64,000 nt of DNA, taken from the NCBI RefSeq assembly GCF_012641745.1, contig NZ_WEHZ01000012.1, forward strand, positions 62,001 to 126,000. Reading direction: 5' to 3'. This DNA is from Pseudoalteromonas peptidolytica. Lineage in GTDB: Bacteria; Pseudomonadota; Gammaproteobacteria; Enterobacterales; Alteromonadaceae. The notes under the pieces were generated by a model. That model was not told where the DNA came from, searched no databases, and saw only the letters and a list, made by a program, of their open reading frames with translations. The first letter of the stretch is position 1; each line of letters opens with the position of its first letter. The translations under genes were made by a program, and so were the position numbers. Below are positions 39,206 to 49,038 of this stretch, in pieces.

Positions 39206-39330
39206 ATACCATTTTGTCCCAAAGCGGCTCAATTAAATGAGCAAATTTGGCGATTACAACACGTGCAAGCGGTGTTATCGCCAACAGTGGTTCGCCTAAA
39301 AATAAACCACTTAATTAAGCAAATTGATAT
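39206..39330. repeat. Diverged repeat copy
   Basis: A poorly conserved copy: left end ATACCATTTTG, right end CCACTTAATTAAGCAAATTG then ATAT. The middle has drifted. It lies between two good copies. Confidence 0.6.
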
Positions 39331-39332
39331 TA

Positions 39333-39494
39333 ATACCAATTTGACTTAATACTTGCTCAATTTGAAGGAGTAAATCTGACGCTAACAGCGTTAAAAATTT
39401 CTCATTTAGAATAACTAAATAGCAAAATTTTTGCCTAGTTATCGACAAGATTTTCTCGCCTCAAAATGGACCACTTAACTAAGCAAATTGGTAT
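39333..39494. repeat. Intergenic ATACCAATT repeat, short form (copy 5)
   Basis: A 162-bp copy nearly identical to the one at 39013-39174, in the same orientation, again without the central insert. Confidence 0.9.
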
Positions 39495-39718
39495 AAAGTC
39501 GAAGCTTGTTTACGAGTTTGAGCTGTTGTGCGGGTATTACATCGCTCCTCGTATTACAACAGAACCATTTTAAACGTGTGGTAAATATCAATTAAGCGAA
39601 TTGGTAGCACCCAAATTTTGAATAAGGAATGAGCTCACTTAGCGGTATTAAGCTCACATTAAATTTATGCCTCATTCAAACCGCAGGGTAAGCGCGTTTC
39701 ACAATATAAGAGTGTCAA

Positions 39719-40840
39719 ATGCAAATCTTAAAAAATTGCACTTTCTGTTTAATGTTCACGGCGATGTTTAGCTCATCTGTATATGCAGGTGAAAGTCATG
39801 ATGATGGTGACCACGCTGTGCATGAAAATGACAATCAAATCGTTCTCACCCAACAACAACTAGATTTTGCTGGAGTTAAAATCGAAACGCTACAATTGCA
39901 ACACCATGAGCGACTTTATTTTGCGCCAGGTGAAGTGAAAGCTAATGGTTATACCAGCTATCTTGTTGCACCTCGAGTGGACTCTATTGTACTGGAGCGC
40001 CATACCACATTAGGTTCAATGGTCGAGGTTAATGAGCCTTTGATCACTTTGTTTTCCGAAGCGATGGCGCAAGCACAGTCACAGTATCTAATTGCGTCAA
40101 CACAGTGGGATAGAGTTAAGCGCTTGAGTGCAACAGCCATTAGTGAGCGAGCGCGTGTTCAAGCAAATGCTGACTTTAGTGCCGCTTATTCGAGGTTAAT
40201 AGCACTGGGAGTCGAAGGTACAGCGATCGATGCAATTAAACATAAACCAGCAAGTGAGTTTGGGCACTATACCTTAGTTGCCCAACGTGCTGGGATTGTG
40301 ACTCAAGACTCATTCACTCAAGGGCAGCATGTCACAGCAGGCAAAACCTTAATGGCGATCTCCGATGAAAACGAGTTATGGGTAGATGCGCAGATACAAC
40401 CGAGTTCACAACTTAAATTAACGTCCGATATAAAAGCATGGGTTAATGTTGAAGGCAAGGATCACGAAGCCCAAGTTATTCAAGAAGCCCACACACTAGA
40501 TCCAATCACTCGAACTCGACGGGTACGCCTGTTGGTAAAAAACTCAGAACACAAACTGCATGCCGGTATGTTTGTTAATGTTTATTTCCGTATCCCTTCA
40601 ACAGCACAAGCTATAGCTGTACCTGATGATGCGCTAAATCGCAGCACTGATGGTGATTGGGTGGTCTATGTTGAAGCCTCGCCAGGTACGTTTTATCCCA
40701 AAGAAGTGCAACTGGGCGAACGTTTTGGTGAACAGGTTGAAATTATTGGATTAAGTCCAGGTCAACGTATTGCAATCAACGGTGCGTTTTTTATTGCATC
40801 AGAGCAGGCGAAGGCAGGCTTTGATCCACATAATCACTGA
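39719..40840 (+). CDS. Heavy-metal RND efflux periplasmic adaptor (CusB/CzcB type)
   Basis: A 373-residue exported membrane-fusion protein. The signal peptide (about 1-23, ending VYA) is followed by an acidic, His-rich stretch (ESHDDGDHAVHENDN) that may pick up metal. Then come barrel-sandwich halves around a helical hairpin (YFAPGEVKANGY, and LVAQRAGIVTQDSFTQGQHV), a beta-barrel (DENELWVDAQIQ) and a membrane-proximal part (AVPDDALNRSTDGDWVVYVE). It links the RND pump to an outer-membrane channel. It starts a two-gene operon, the pump gene following nine bases later. The metal is not known. Confidence 0.9.
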   Translation: MQILKNCTFCLMFTAMFSSSVYAGESHDDGDHAVHENDNQIVLTQQQLDFAGVKIETLQLQHHERLYFAPGEVKANGYTSYLVAPRVDSIVLERHTTLGSMVEVNEPLITLFSEAMAQAQSQYLIASTQWDRVKRLSATAISERARVQANADFSAAYSRLIALGVEGTAIDAIKHKPASEFGHYTLVAQRAGIVTQDSFTQGQHVTAGKTLMAISDENELWVDAQIQPSSQLKLTSDIKAWVNVEGKDHEAQVIQEAHTLDPITRTRRVRLLVKNSEHKLHAGMFVNVYFRIPSTAQAIAVPDDALNRSTDGDWVVYVEASPGTFYPKEVQLGERFGEQVEIIGLSPGQRIAINGAFFIASEQAKAGFDPHNH

Positions 40841-40849
40841 GGAAGCTTC

Positions 40850-43800
40850 ATGATGTTTAATAGAATAATCGACTTGTCAGTAAATAACCGGCTACTCAGC
40901 GTGCTGTTCTTAATAGTGATTGTTGCGTTATCCGCTGTCAGTATTCCCAAACTTAATTTGGATGCGTTTCCTGATGTCACCAATGTACAGGTGGCGGTTA
41001 ACACAGAAGCTCCTGGGCTTGCAGCAGAAGAAGTTGAACAACTGATCACATATCCAATTGAGGCAACGATGTATGCCCTGCCAGATGTGGAGCAAGTACG
41101 TTCTATTTCCAAAACAGGGTTATCTGGTGTAACAGTTGTATTTAAAGAAGGCACTGATATCTATTTTGCAAGGCAGCTGGTATTCGAACGATTAGAAGCT
41201 GCAAAAGCACTTATTCCCGATGGCGTTGGCACGCCTGAAATGGGTCCTAATACATCAGGACTTGGGCAAATATTTCAGTATATGCTTAGGACTAAAGAGG
41301 GAGCTGAGTATGATGCGATGGCGCTACGTAGCCTCAATGATTGGGTCGTAAAGCTATTAATAATGCCAATTGATGGTGTGACAGAGGTATTGTCATTTGG
41401 TGGTGATGTGCGCCAGTACCAAGTTCATATCGATCCAAATAAGCTGCTAGCTTATGCGCTATCTCAGCAGGATGTTATCAATGCGATAGAGCGTAATAAC
41501 CAAAATGTTGGGGGCTGGTATCTGCAACATGGTCAAACACAGTTAGTGGTCAGGGGCACAGGTTGGTTTAAAAGTGGTGAGCGGGGAGTTGAAGAGATTG
41601 CTAATGCGCCAATCAAAACCATAGATGGCACTGTTGTAAAGGTGGCACAAGTCGCGACGGTTTCTGTCGGAGCTGAGATCCGCCAAGGTGCTGTAACGAT
41701 GTCAAAAAAACGAGAGTCCGGCGAGGTAGAACAATTGGGTGAAATTGTTACCGGTATTGTACTTAAGAGAATGGGAGCTAACACCAAAGCCACGATAGAT
41801 AGTATCCAAAGTCGTATTACACTGATAAATCAAGCATTACCGGAAGGGGTAATATTTGAGCCATTCTATGATCAATCAGATTTGATCAGTAAAGCCGTAC
41901 ACACTGTTGTGAAAGCACTAATATTGGCTTTTGTTTTTATTGTCGTCGTACTGGCACTATTTCTTATGAATCTTCGAGCGACCTTTCTTGTACTTATATC
42001 TATCCCAACCTCTATTGCGATGGCACTTTTTGTAATGGCTTGGTATGGAGTGTCAGCTAACTTGATGTCGCTTGGGGGAATTGCAGTGGCAATTGGGATG
42101 TTAGTCGATGGCTCGGTTGTAATGGTAGAAAACATCTTTAGGCGTATCATACAAAACGATCCCAAGGGCGATAACGCTATTATTCAAGTCGTAAAACTTG
42201 CCTCAAAGGAAGTTGCAAGGCCGATTTTTTTTGCCGCCAGTATTATTTTAGTTGTTTTTACGCCACTTTTTAGCTTTGAAGGGGTTGAGGCAAAGTTATT
42301 TCACCCTATGGCAATTAGTATCATTTTGGCGGTGGTGGCTGCGGTATTTGTTGCATTAGTGATTGTACCGGCTTTGGCTGTTTATGTTTTTAAATTTGGC
42401 GTCGAACAGAGAGAAAGTTATGTACTGACGCGATTAGAAAAAGCATATCGCCTGAGCTTAAGCCGAATAATGTACTGGCGAAAGTCGTTACTTATGGTTG
42501 TTCTATCACTCACGGCGATGGCGGGTTTCACATTTACTCAAATAGGCACTGAGTTTGTGCCTGAGCTAGAGGAGGGAACGATTAACCTTAGGGTTACCTT
42601 AGCCCCCTCTGCAAGCCTAGAGACTGCTCTTGATGTTGCACCTAAACTAGAAAGAATATTACTAACATTTCCAGAAGTAACTTATGCCTTAAGCCGGATT
42701 GGTCGCGCAGAGATTGGCGGCGACCCTGAACCTGTAAATAATATTGAAATTTATGTTGGACTACAACCTGTAGCACTGTGGCAAAGTGCACACAGCCGAG
42801 ACGAGCTACAAACACTGATGGAAGAAAAGCTGCAAGCGCATCCCGGCTTACTTTTCAATTTCTCGCAGCCAATCGCCACTCGTGTAGATGAATTACTCTC
42901 AGGAGTAAAGGCACAGCTGGCCATAAAGCTGTTTGGCCCAGAGTTGGCAGTATTAGCAACAAAGGGCCAAGAAATAGAAGCCGTAGTGTCACAAGTTGAA
43001 GGCACACAGAGCGTGCAATTGGAACAGGTTACAGGGGAAGCGCAGCTAGTTGTTACACCTAAGCGCCAAGTTCTGTCCCGCTATGGACTGGCTGTGAGTG
43101 ATGTAATGACCTTGGTACAAGATGGGATCGGGGGGAAGCAGGCTGGGCAAGTTATCAATGGCAATGAGCGCTATGACATATATGTGCGTTTAGCACCTGA
43201 GTATCGCCAAACTAAAGAGGCGATTGAACAGATACGTATACAATCAAGTTCCGGCGCTTGGATCCGGCTGTCTGATGTGGCGCATGTTGAGTACCAATCT
43301 GGTTCACCCCAAGTGAGGCGGGATGATGTTCAGCGTAGAGTGGTCATACAAGCCAATGTGCAAGGTCGAGATATGGGGAGCGTTGTAAACGATATTCGCA
43401 AAGCTATTGATAGTAAAGTTGATTTACCTAGCGGTTATGGGATTGAAATTGGTGGCCAGTTCGAAAACCAGCAACGTGCTCAGCAACGGCTGGCTTTGGT
43501 TATCCCTATGTCTTTATTATTGATCACATTGCTACTTTATTTAGCATTTGGCTCAATTGCACAGGCTCTGCTCATTTTAGTCAATGTGCCCCTCGCGGTG
43601 ATTGGCGGGGTATTTTCGTTATACCTTTCAGGTCAGTACCTATCGGTGCCAAGTTCGGTCGGGTTTATTACTTTATTCGGTGTTGCGGTGCTCAATGGAG
43701 TGGTGATGGTTGATAGTATCAATGCACGTATCGCCAGAGGTGAAGCTATACATCATAGTGTATTTGAAGGTGCTACTTCTCGCTTACGACCCGTACTGAT

Positions 43801-43981
43801 GACCGCTATTACCTCAGCTTTAGGGCTTATACCAATGTTGTTATCGTCCGGTGTTGGGGCGGAAATTCAAAGGCCACTTGCTAGTGTTATTGTTGGTGGA
43901 TTATTCACGTCAACTTTATTGACGCTGTTTGTATTACCTGCGTTCTATCCTCTATTCTCCAAACGGAGCAATCATAAATAA
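40850..43981 (+). CDS. Heavy-metal RND efflux pump (CusA/CzcA type)
   Basis: A 1043-residue inner-membrane pump with twelve membrane segments and two large periplasmic loops. Family marks are NLDAFPDVTNVQVAVNTEAP near the N-terminus, LGQIFQYML, IAVAIGMLVDGSVVMVENIF in the proton-relay segment, and GGQFENQQRA with FGVAVLNGVVMV in the second half. It should expel a metal ion across the envelope using the proton gradient. The motif LVDGSVVMVEN differs both from the copper type (MVDAAIVMIEN) and the classical Zn/Co/Cd type, so the metal cannot be stated. GAGGAAG precedes the start. No outer-membrane factor gene accompanies it. Confidence 0.92.
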   Translation: MMFNRIIDLSVNNRLLSVLFLIVIVALSAVSIPKLNLDAFPDVTNVQVAVNTEAPGLAAEEVEQLITYPIEATMYALPDVEQVRSISKTGLSGVTVVFKEGTDIYFARQLVFERLEAAKALIPDGVGTPEMGPNTSGLGQIFQYMLRTKEGAEYDAMALRSLNDWVVKLLIMPIDGVTEVLSFGGDVRQYQVHIDPNKLLAYALSQQDVINAIERNNQNVGGWYLQHGQTQLVVRGTGWFKSGERGVEEIANAPIKTIDGTVVKVAQVATVSVGAEIRQGAVTMSKKRESGEVEQLGEIVTGIVLKRMGANTKATIDSIQSRITLINQALPEGVIFEPFYDQSDLISKAVHTVVKALILAFVFIVVVLALFLMNLRATFLVLISIPTSIAMALFVMAWYGVSANLMSLGGIAVAIGMLVDGSVVMVENIFRRIIQNDPKGDNAIIQVVKLASKEVARPIFFAASIILVVFTPLFSFEGVEAKLFHPMAISIILAVVAAVFVALVIVPALAVYVFKFGVEQRESYVLTRLEKAYRLSLSRIMYWRKSLLMVVLSLTAMAGFTFTQIGTEFVPELEEGTINLRVTLAPSASLETALDVAPKLERILLTFPEVTYALSRIGRAEIGGDPEPVNNIEIYVGLQPVALWQSAHSRDELQTLMEEKLQAHPGLLFNFSQPIATRVDELLSGVKAQLAIKLFGPELAVLATKGQEIEAVVSQVEGTQSVQLEQVTGEAQLVVTPKRQVLSRYGLAVSDVMTLVQDGIGGKQAGQVINGNERYDIYVRLAPEYRQTKEAIEQIRIQSSSGAWIRLSDVAHVEYQSGSPQVRRDDVQRRVVIQANVQGRDMGSVVNDIRKAIDSKVDLPSGYGIEIGGQFENQQRAQQRLALVIPMSLLLITLLLYLAFGSIAQALLILVNVPLAVIGGVFSLYLSGQYLSVPSSVGFITLFGVAVLNGVVMVDSINARIARGEAIHHSVFEGATSRLRPVLMTAITSALGLIPMLLSSGVGAEIQRPLASVIVGGLFTSTLLTLFVLPAFYPLFSKRSNHK

Positions 43982-43986
43982 ATGAA

Positions 43987-44005
43987 GCGGGTGGTTCTCA
44001 CCCGC
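43987..44005 (+). terminator. Hairpin after the RND pump gene
   Basis: GCGGGTG and CACCCGC form a 7-bp GC-rich stem with a 5-base loop, six bases after the stop. No T run follows, so it is only a possible terminator. Confidence 0.45.
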
Positions 44006-44109
44006 ATTCAAAGAGTGTCATTGATGACCATGTTATCAAAAAACCTCACCAGATCTTAACGATGGTCTTACTCAAAAGTTAGCACTACACCACTATACGG
44101 CGGAGCTTA

Positions 44110-44167
44110 CCCGGGAATTATTCTCACTTCTTGAGTTATTTGGGTGTAAATGAAAATGGTTTGCATT
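44110..44167 (+). promoter_or_regulatory. Two Fur-box-like sites before the orfX-sodA operon
   Basis: CCCGGGAATTATTCTCACT (44110-44128) resembles the GAGAAT-ATTCTC form of the Fur box, and AATGAAAATGGTTTGCATT (44149-44167) is a near-palindrome of the same family. They lie 78-135 bases before the ATG at 44245, a plausible place for iron control of Mn-SOD. Confidence 0.5.
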
Positions 44168-44244
44168 AGTGTTATTGTGATCATATAGTGTGCCTAAGCT
44201 CGGGTTAGCTTCTGGTAAAGCTTAAGGTTAAATAAGGGTTAAAT

Positions 44245-44763
44245 ATGAAAGATTCTATGGTTGGCGATGCGAACTACACAATCTCTGATACTTGCGAGTT
44301 TTCTGCTGTGTTGTCTCCTTGGCAAGCTAAAATAATGTCGGGTAATCAAGCATATAAAGCACAAACATTCTTGCGTGCCCGTGATGAATATCAGTCCGCA
44401 TTGGTGCTGGCTACTCGGATTTTGGACGAGTTCTTATTGTACCAAAAAGATAATATCGTGATTGGTGCCATTGAGCACAGTTTGCCAGCAGTAGTGGTAT
44501 CGGCGCATAATCTTGCAGACACATTCATTGCGCTTGAACAACCTAATCGTGCCTGTGCACAGCTCACTTCCGTTCATTTTAAAGTGCACGAAGTTTTTAG
44601 TCAGTTGGAGAGTGAAGTCGCGGCTATTGCCCTTCACCATTTGCATAAAACGCGTCAAGAACTCATACATTTTGCCAAACGCTACCCACACCTACCTGAG
44701 CTCATTCATCATATTAACGAAGCGATGCTGAATACGCATATACGAGGGCGCGCTTTACACTAA
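44245..44763 (+). CDS. Helical protein upstream of Mn-SOD (orfX-like)
   Basis: A 172-residue soluble, mostly helical protein; the part [20 protein letters not shown] then [12 protein letters not shown] looks like a tetratricopeptide-type helix pair. No catalytic motif is seen. It begins the operon, with sodA 14 bases after it. In Pseudomonas aeruginosa an iron-regulated operon fagA-fumC-orfX-sodA carries a small unknown gene at the same place; homology to that orfX is an inference from position only. A good ribosome site (AAGGG) precedes the ATG. Confidence 0.7.
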   Translation: MKDSMVGDANYTISDTCEFSAVLSPWQAKIMSGNQAYKAQTFLRARDEYQSALVLATRILDEFLLYQKDNIVIGAIEHSLPAVVVSAHNLADTFIALEQPNRACAQLTSVHFKVHEVFSQLESEVAAIALHHLHKTRQELIHFAKRYPHLPELIHHINEAMLNTHIRGRALH

Positions 44764-44777
44764 AACTTGGAGGTCGA

Positions 44778-45398
44778 ATGGCTTTTACATTACCTAATTT
44801 ACCTTATGCTTATGACGCGTTAGAACCACATATCGACGCAAAGACAATGGAGATCCATCATACTTTGCATCATCAAACATATATAAATAAAGCGAATGCG
44901 GCACTCGAGGGTACAAAATTTGCTGATAACAGCACTGAAAGTCTGCTGCGAAACATAAAAGCCCTCCCAGAAAATCTGCAAAAAGCAGTACAAGAACACG
45001 TTGGAGGTCATGATAATCACAGTTTATTTTGGCAAATAATGACGCCTAATTTTCTCCCGTTAGGTGATGGTGCGCTGAAACAAGCGATAGAGCAGGAACT
45101 CGGTGGATATGAGCAATTTAAAACAGAGTTTACCAACGCCGCGGTGAGCCGCTTTGGTAGTGGGTGGGCATGGTTAGTGGTTGATGAAGATGGCAAGTTA
45201 TTGATAACAAGTAGCCTTAATCAAGACAGTCCGTTTATGGCTCAACAAACACCTATCCTTGGCTTAGACGTGTGGGAGCACGCTTATTATCTTAAATATC
45301 AAAACCGCCGCCCAGAATATATCGCTGCTTTTTATCATGTTATAAACTGGTCAGAAGTAGAAAGAAGATATAACGAAGCCGTCGGTAAACTAGCCTAA
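44778..45398 (+). CDS. sodA: Manganese superoxide dismutase
   Basis: A 206-residue enzyme that turns superoxide into hydrogen peroxide and oxygen in the cytoplasm. It begins [20 protein letters not shown] and has the metal ligands in [20 protein letters not shown] and [10 protein letters not shown]. The length and the GGHxNHSLFW motif match SodA (Mn type) rather than SodB (192 residues, with AAQVWNHTFYW). GGAGG precedes the ATG. Placement behind Fur-like sites suggests use when iron is scarce and Fe-SOD is not favoured. Confidence 0.92.
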   Translation: MAFTLPNLPYAYDALEPHIDAKTMEIHHTLHHQTYINKANAALEGTKFADNSTESLLRNIKALPENLQKAVQEHVGGHDNHSLFWQIMTPNFLPLGDGALKQAIEQELGGYEQFKTEFTNAAVSRFGSGWAWLVVDEDGKLLITSSLNQDSPFMAQQTPILGLDVWEHAYYLKYQNRRPEYIAAFYHVINWSEVERRYNEAVGKLA

Positions 45399-45574
45399 CT
45401 TTAAAAAATAGAGCAGCATTTTTAGCGCAGGAGTTAGTACTGGTCGTAACTCAATGCTAAACCCTGCTTTTGTACTTATTAATATCATAACTTATGTGAT
45501 TGAGTGCCAAAAATGGCTAGTTTGCCACTTCCATAGCCAGTAGACTGATACAAAACGATGTATGAGCTACGGTC

Positions 45575-46933
45575 ATGTATACACCAGAGGTTTGTTCTGA
45601 AGCCAGAAATAGCCGCGATGCTAGGTTTGATGGCTTATTTTTTGTTGCTGTTAAAAGCACCGGTATTTATTGTCGGCCAATTTGTCCTGCACCTGCTGCC
45701 AAAGAAAGTAATGTGGAATACTTTCAGTTTGCCCATAATGCTGCTCAAGCAGGTTTTAGGCCTTGTATTCGGTGCCGCCCCGATAGTGCGCCTGGAAGTT
45801 ATGCGTGGCTTGGAACAGAAACGACAGCTGTCAGAGCTAAAAAGCTAATAGATGAGGGAGCTTTGTTGCGCAGTTCAACCTCATGTTTAGCAGAGCGACT
45901 AGGTATATCCGTCAGATACCTCAATAAGATATTTAGCTATTATTTCGGTACCAGCCCTAAACAATATGCCTTGTACAAGCAGTGTGACTTGGCTAAACAG
46001 CTGTTGCAACAAACCGACCTTCCTGTAACGCAAGTTGCTTTTGCCGCAGGGTTTAAGTCATTGAGGCGATTTAACGATGCGTTTCAGAAGTTATATCAGT
46101 TATCACCAAGCCAGTTTAGAAAGGGAACAAACCGCGACGCTTTGATCTCAATTTATTTATCTTACCGCCCTCCATATAATTGGCAAAGCATGCAGCAATT
46201 TTTGGCTAAACGAATTGTCCCAAATCTAGAATGGCTGAATGAACAAAGTTATGGTCGCACTGTCACTGTTCAGGGTATAACAGGGCGTTTTTACGCAACT
46301 ATAGAACCACACAAACATCGTTTTAAAGTTGATGTTACCTTGTCTGATTTATCATTATTAGTGCCGATGATTGCACAGATCAGGCGAGTGCTAGACTTAG
46401 ATGCAGATACACACTTTATCGAATCACATCTTCGCAAAGCAGCGCCTGATTTACGTTTACAAGAAGGGCTAAGATTACCTGGAGTTTGGGATGAATTTGA
46501 AGCAGGGATCAGAGCCATTTTGGGTCAACAAATCAGTGTTCAGGCAGCAAAGAACCTATTGACCTTACTGGTGAGTGAACTTGGGGAGAAGACCGAAAAT
46601 GGCATGCAATATTTTCCATCAGCGCAGGCGGTGTTTGATAGCGAATTAGTATTTTTTAATATGCCAGCAAGTCGTAAAGCTGCTATCCGCGCGTTTGCGC
46701 AGCAATATGTTGAACAACCACAAGTTGACATTGATAGTTGGCAAAATATAAAAGGGATTGGTCCGTGGACTGTGAATTATGCAAAAATGCGAGGATTGAG
46801 TCACCCTGATATTTATTTAGGCGGCGACTTAGGGGTAAAAAAAGCCCTAGAAAAGTCGCAGCAAGCAATAAATGTTGATAAATGTGCGCCGTTTCGTTCT
46901 TATTTAACTTTTCAACTTTGGCAACTATTATGA
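45575..46933 (+). CDS. Ada-AlkA fusion: methylphosphotriester sensor, AraC helix-turn-helix and 3-methyladenine glycosylase
   Basis: A 452-residue DNA repair regulator. Residues about 5-75 are an Ada zinc domain with the four Cys (GIYCRPICPA and PCIRCRPD), which takes methyl groups from phosphotriesters. Residues about 85-185 form the AraC-type DNA-binding part (CLAERLGISVRYLNKIFSYY, VTQVAFAAGFKSLRRFNDAF). Residues about 195-452 are an AlkA-type glycosylase with AlkA_N (TVTVQGITGRFYA), RAILGQQISVQAA and the HhH motif IKGIGPWTVNYAKMRG followed by the catalytic Asp (GGDLGVKK). It should switch on repair after alkylation and itself remove 3-alkylpurines. The ogt gene overlaps its end. Confidence 0.93.
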   Translation: MYTPEVCSEARNSRDARFDGLFFVAVKSTGIYCRPICPAPAAKESNVEYFQFAHNAAQAGFRPCIRCRPDSAPGSYAWLGTETTAVRAKKLIDEGALLRSSTSCLAERLGISVRYLNKIFSYYFGTSPKQYALYKQCDLAKQLLQQTDLPVTQVAFAAGFKSLRRFNDAFQKLYQLSPSQFRKGTNRDALISIYLSYRPPYNWQSMQQFLAKRIVPNLEWLNEQSYGRTVTVQGITGRFYATIEPHKHRFKVDVTLSDLSLLVPMIAQIRRVLDLDADTHFIESHLRKAAPDLRLQEGLRLPGVWDEFEAGIRAILGQQISVQAAKNLLTLLVSELGEKTENGMQYFPSAQAVFDSELVFFNMPASRKAAIRAFAQQYVEQPQVDIDSWQNIKGIGPWTVNYAKMRGLSHPDIYLGGDLGVKKALEKSQQAINVDKCAPFRSYLTFQLWQLL

Positions 46934-47391
46934 TAGAAACTACATTGGCGTCACCTGTTGGCGAGTGGATAATTCAAGCATCCGATAAGGGGTTAAGTTA
47001 TGTCGGTTTCTTCCCAAAAACGCGATACGAGTACGGGGAGAATCAACATTCAACCATGGCGAAGTGCCAGTTACGCGAGTACTTTGCAGGCAAGCGTAAG
47101 CAGTTTGATGTGTCTTTGGATGTAGCAGGTACAGACTTTCAAAAGCAGGTTTGGCATGTATTGGCGAAAGTTCCCTTTGGCGCGACTTACTCCTATGGTT
47201 GGATAGCCAAGCAATTAGCTAACCCCAACGCGGTAAGGGCGGTTGGTGCTGCAAATGGTAAAAATCCCATCAGTATTATTGTACCCTGTCATCGCATTAT
47301 TGGCACAAATGGCAAACTGACAGGGTATGCAGGTGGAATTGAGGCTAAACGTTGGCTTTTACAACATGAAGGGGTTATCTGCGAAAAATAG
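46930..47391 (+). CDS. ogt: Methylated-DNA-protein cysteine methyltransferase
   Basis: About 153 residues. The start at 46930 gives an ATGA overlap with the upstream stop; a longer frame beginning at 46882 is an artefact of reading into the previous gene. The C-terminal DNA-methyltransferase domain has FQKQVWHVLAKVPFGATYSY and the active-site IIVPCHRIIG with the acceptor Cys, then GYAGGIEAKRWLL. It removes O6-methyl groups from guanine in a suicide reaction. Together with the Ada-AlkA gene it forms a compact alkylation-repair operon. Confidence 0.95.
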   Translation: MIETTLASPVGEWIIQASDKGLSYVGFFPKTRYEYGENQHSTMAKCQLREYFAGKRKQFDVSLDVAGTDFQKQVWHVLAKVPFGATYSYGWIAKQLANPNAVRAVGAANGKNPISIIVPCHRIIGTNGKLTGYAGGIEAKRWLLQHEGVICEK

Positions 47392-47447
47392 CATATACTG
47401 TTAAACAAGGCGTATAGTTAGTTTGCAAAGTACACTTGGAGATACGG

Positions 47448-48221
47448 TTGAGATTTTTTTTAGTCCTCTGTTTTTTTGCTAGTATGCCTCTGATTGCTGC
47501 TACAGAGGTACGTTTTTGTTACGAGGATAAACATGCACCACCGTTTATACATGGAGCAGGGCAAGTAGTACCTGCTGAAAATCCGGGGGTGACGATAGAG
47601 ATTGTAAAGCAACTAGACGCTCAGCTATCACCCATTCGCATTAATTATGTAAGAAAACCTTGGAGCCGTTGCTTACACGAGTTAGAGCAGGGTAAGGTAG
47701 ATGCAGTGGTAGCGAGCTATCGTCAATCAAGAGATAAACACATGGCATATCCCAAGCGAGCAGATGGTAAAATTGACAACCGCTACGCTATAAATAAGAT
47801 TGGTGTGTGTTTATTACAAAGTATCGCTAACGACACCAAAATTACACTCCAAGACGCGGTTGAACTTGCTGTGCCAAGAGGATACGCGATTAAAGAGAGT
47901 ATGCCAGCCAATTTTTCAGTATTCGAAACCGATTCCTTAGAAAATGCAATTACGTTAGTTGAAAATGATCTACTAGATGCGACAATAGGGTTGTGCCAGA
48001 TCGGTAATATGCCGATTACGCTTTCACCTCCATTTAATCGTCTTAAGCCAGTGTTCCCGCCACTAGAGACCACCTTTGGCTTTATGGCTTTTTCTAAACA
48101 ATTCTATCAGCTATATCCAGACGCCAGTTGGCTGTTGTGGCGTGAAAGTCAGCGGATTGATCTTGATAAAATGTACCAGCTGTACTTGGATGCCCAGCCT
48201 GAAGACTCAGATAAGCAATAG
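47448..48221 (+). CDS. Periplasmic solute-binding protein, amino-acid-binding (SBP_bac_3) type
   Basis: About 257 residues with a signal peptide (MRFFLVLCFFASMPLIAA). The start is TTG 47448, with GGAG six bases upstream; a TTG at 47436 would extend the signal. The mature part has EVRFCYEDKHAPPF, then GVTIEIVKQLD, VRKPWSRCLHELEQGKVDAV and a later domain-2 segment (GFMAFSKQFYQLYPD). Such proteins in marine bacteria often lack a transporter and act as sensors' partners. No transporter gene is adjacent. The ligand is unknown. Confidence 0.8.
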   Translation: MRFFLVLCFFASMPLIAATEVRFCYEDKHAPPFIHGAGQVVPAENPGVTIEIVKQLDAQLSPIRINYVRKPWSRCLHELEQGKVDAVVASYRQSRDKHMAYPKRADGKIDNRYAINKIGVCLLQSIANDTKITLQDAVELAVPRGYAIKESMPANFSVFETDSLENAITLVENDLLDATIGLCQIGNMPITLSPPFNRLKPVFPPLETTFGFMAFSKQFYQLYPDASWLLWRESQRIDLDKMYQLYLDAQPEDSDKQ

Positions 48222-48277
48222 ACCTTTGTTCGCTTAGTCAGTAAACTACCACGAATTTTTATCTACAAATAACCATT

Positions 48278-48859
48278 ATGGCTCAGCTTTATTTTTATTA
48301 CTCGGCAATGAATGCTGGTAAATCAACGACTTTACTACAATCGGCATTTAATTATAGAGAGCGGGGCATGCGCCCTTTTATTATCACGGCGGCCATAGAT
48401 AACCGCGCAGGAGTCGGCAAGGTTGCTTCTCGTATTGGTTTAGAGGCCGAGGCACATGTTTTTGAAAACCATACCGATGTTAAAGTACTCCTCAGTGATG
48501 CCCATGGTAATAATAAAATTGACTGTGTTTTGGTAGATGAATGTCAGTTTTTGACTAAATCTCAGGTGGCTGAGCTTACAGATATCGTTGACGAGTTGCG
48601 TATCCCAGTGCTGTGTTATGGACTTAGGACCGACTTTCGCGGGGAGCTTTTTGAGGGCTCTCAATACTTACTCGCTTGGGCTGACAAGTTAATTGAACTC
48701 AAAACTATCTGTCATTGTGGTCGCAAAGCGAACCGTGTATTACGAACGGATGAACATGGAAAAGCGATTGCGGATGGCGATCAAGTCGTTATCGGTGGCA
48801 ATGATAGGTATGTGTCGCTTTGTCGTAAACATTATAAAGAGGCACTAAGCAGTAACTAA
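48278..48859 (+). CDS. tdk: Thymidine kinase
   Basis: A 193-residue type II thymidine kinase of the nucleotide salvage pathway: it phosphorylates thymidine with [19 protein letters not shown] is the P-loop, [12 protein letters not shown] the Asp/Glu pair, YGLRTDFRG the substrate lasso region, and the zinc Cys lie in TICHCGRKA and SLCRKHY. A strong terminator follows. Confidence 0.96.
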   Translation: MAQLYFYYSAMNAGKSTTLLQSAFNYRERGMRPFIITAAIDNRAGVGKVASRIGLEAEAHVFENHTDVKVLLSDAHGNNKIDCVLVDECQFLTKSQVAELTDIVDELRIPVLCYGLRTDFRGELFEGSQYLLAWADKLIELKTICHCGRKANRVLRTDEHGKAIADGDQVVIGGNDRYVSLCRKHYKEALSSN

Positions 48860-48894
48860 TCATCAAGACTGACCGCTAAATTTCTCGTGATTGA

Positions 48895-48936
48895 GCCTCT
48901 TGAGGATATAATAACAGCACCCTCAAGAGGCTTTTT
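48895..48936 (+). terminator. Rho-independent terminator after tdk
   Basis: GCCTCTTGAGG and CCTCAAGAGGC form a perfect 11-bp stem with a 15-base loop followed by five T. Confidence 0.92.
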
Positions 48937-49038
48937 GGGTTAGATAAACCGCAAAAAACAATTTCTGTTTTATCCGTATGATTTGGAAAAACACGTAGCT
49001 TGTACCATGCTTTAAAAAAACGAAAGAGTGTGAGCACG

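Larger units (their letters stand above)
38785..39718. other. Repeat-filled gap upstream of the RND pump genes
   Basis: No gene is visible in these 934 bases. They are largely made of ATACCAATT-family repeats: a 40-bp truncated copy, two full short copies and one diverged copy. In many HME-RND operons the outer-membrane factor (CzcC/CusC type) lies here; nothing resembling it is present. Confidence 0.7.

Noticed and set aside
38973-39494. Possible CRISPR-like array because of regular repeats
   Set aside because: Units are 160 bp with inverted ends and no spacers of constant length; there are no cas genes.
45558-45848. 96-codon open frame on the plus strand
   Set aside because: It is in another frame of the Ada-AlkA gene, which has full domain support.
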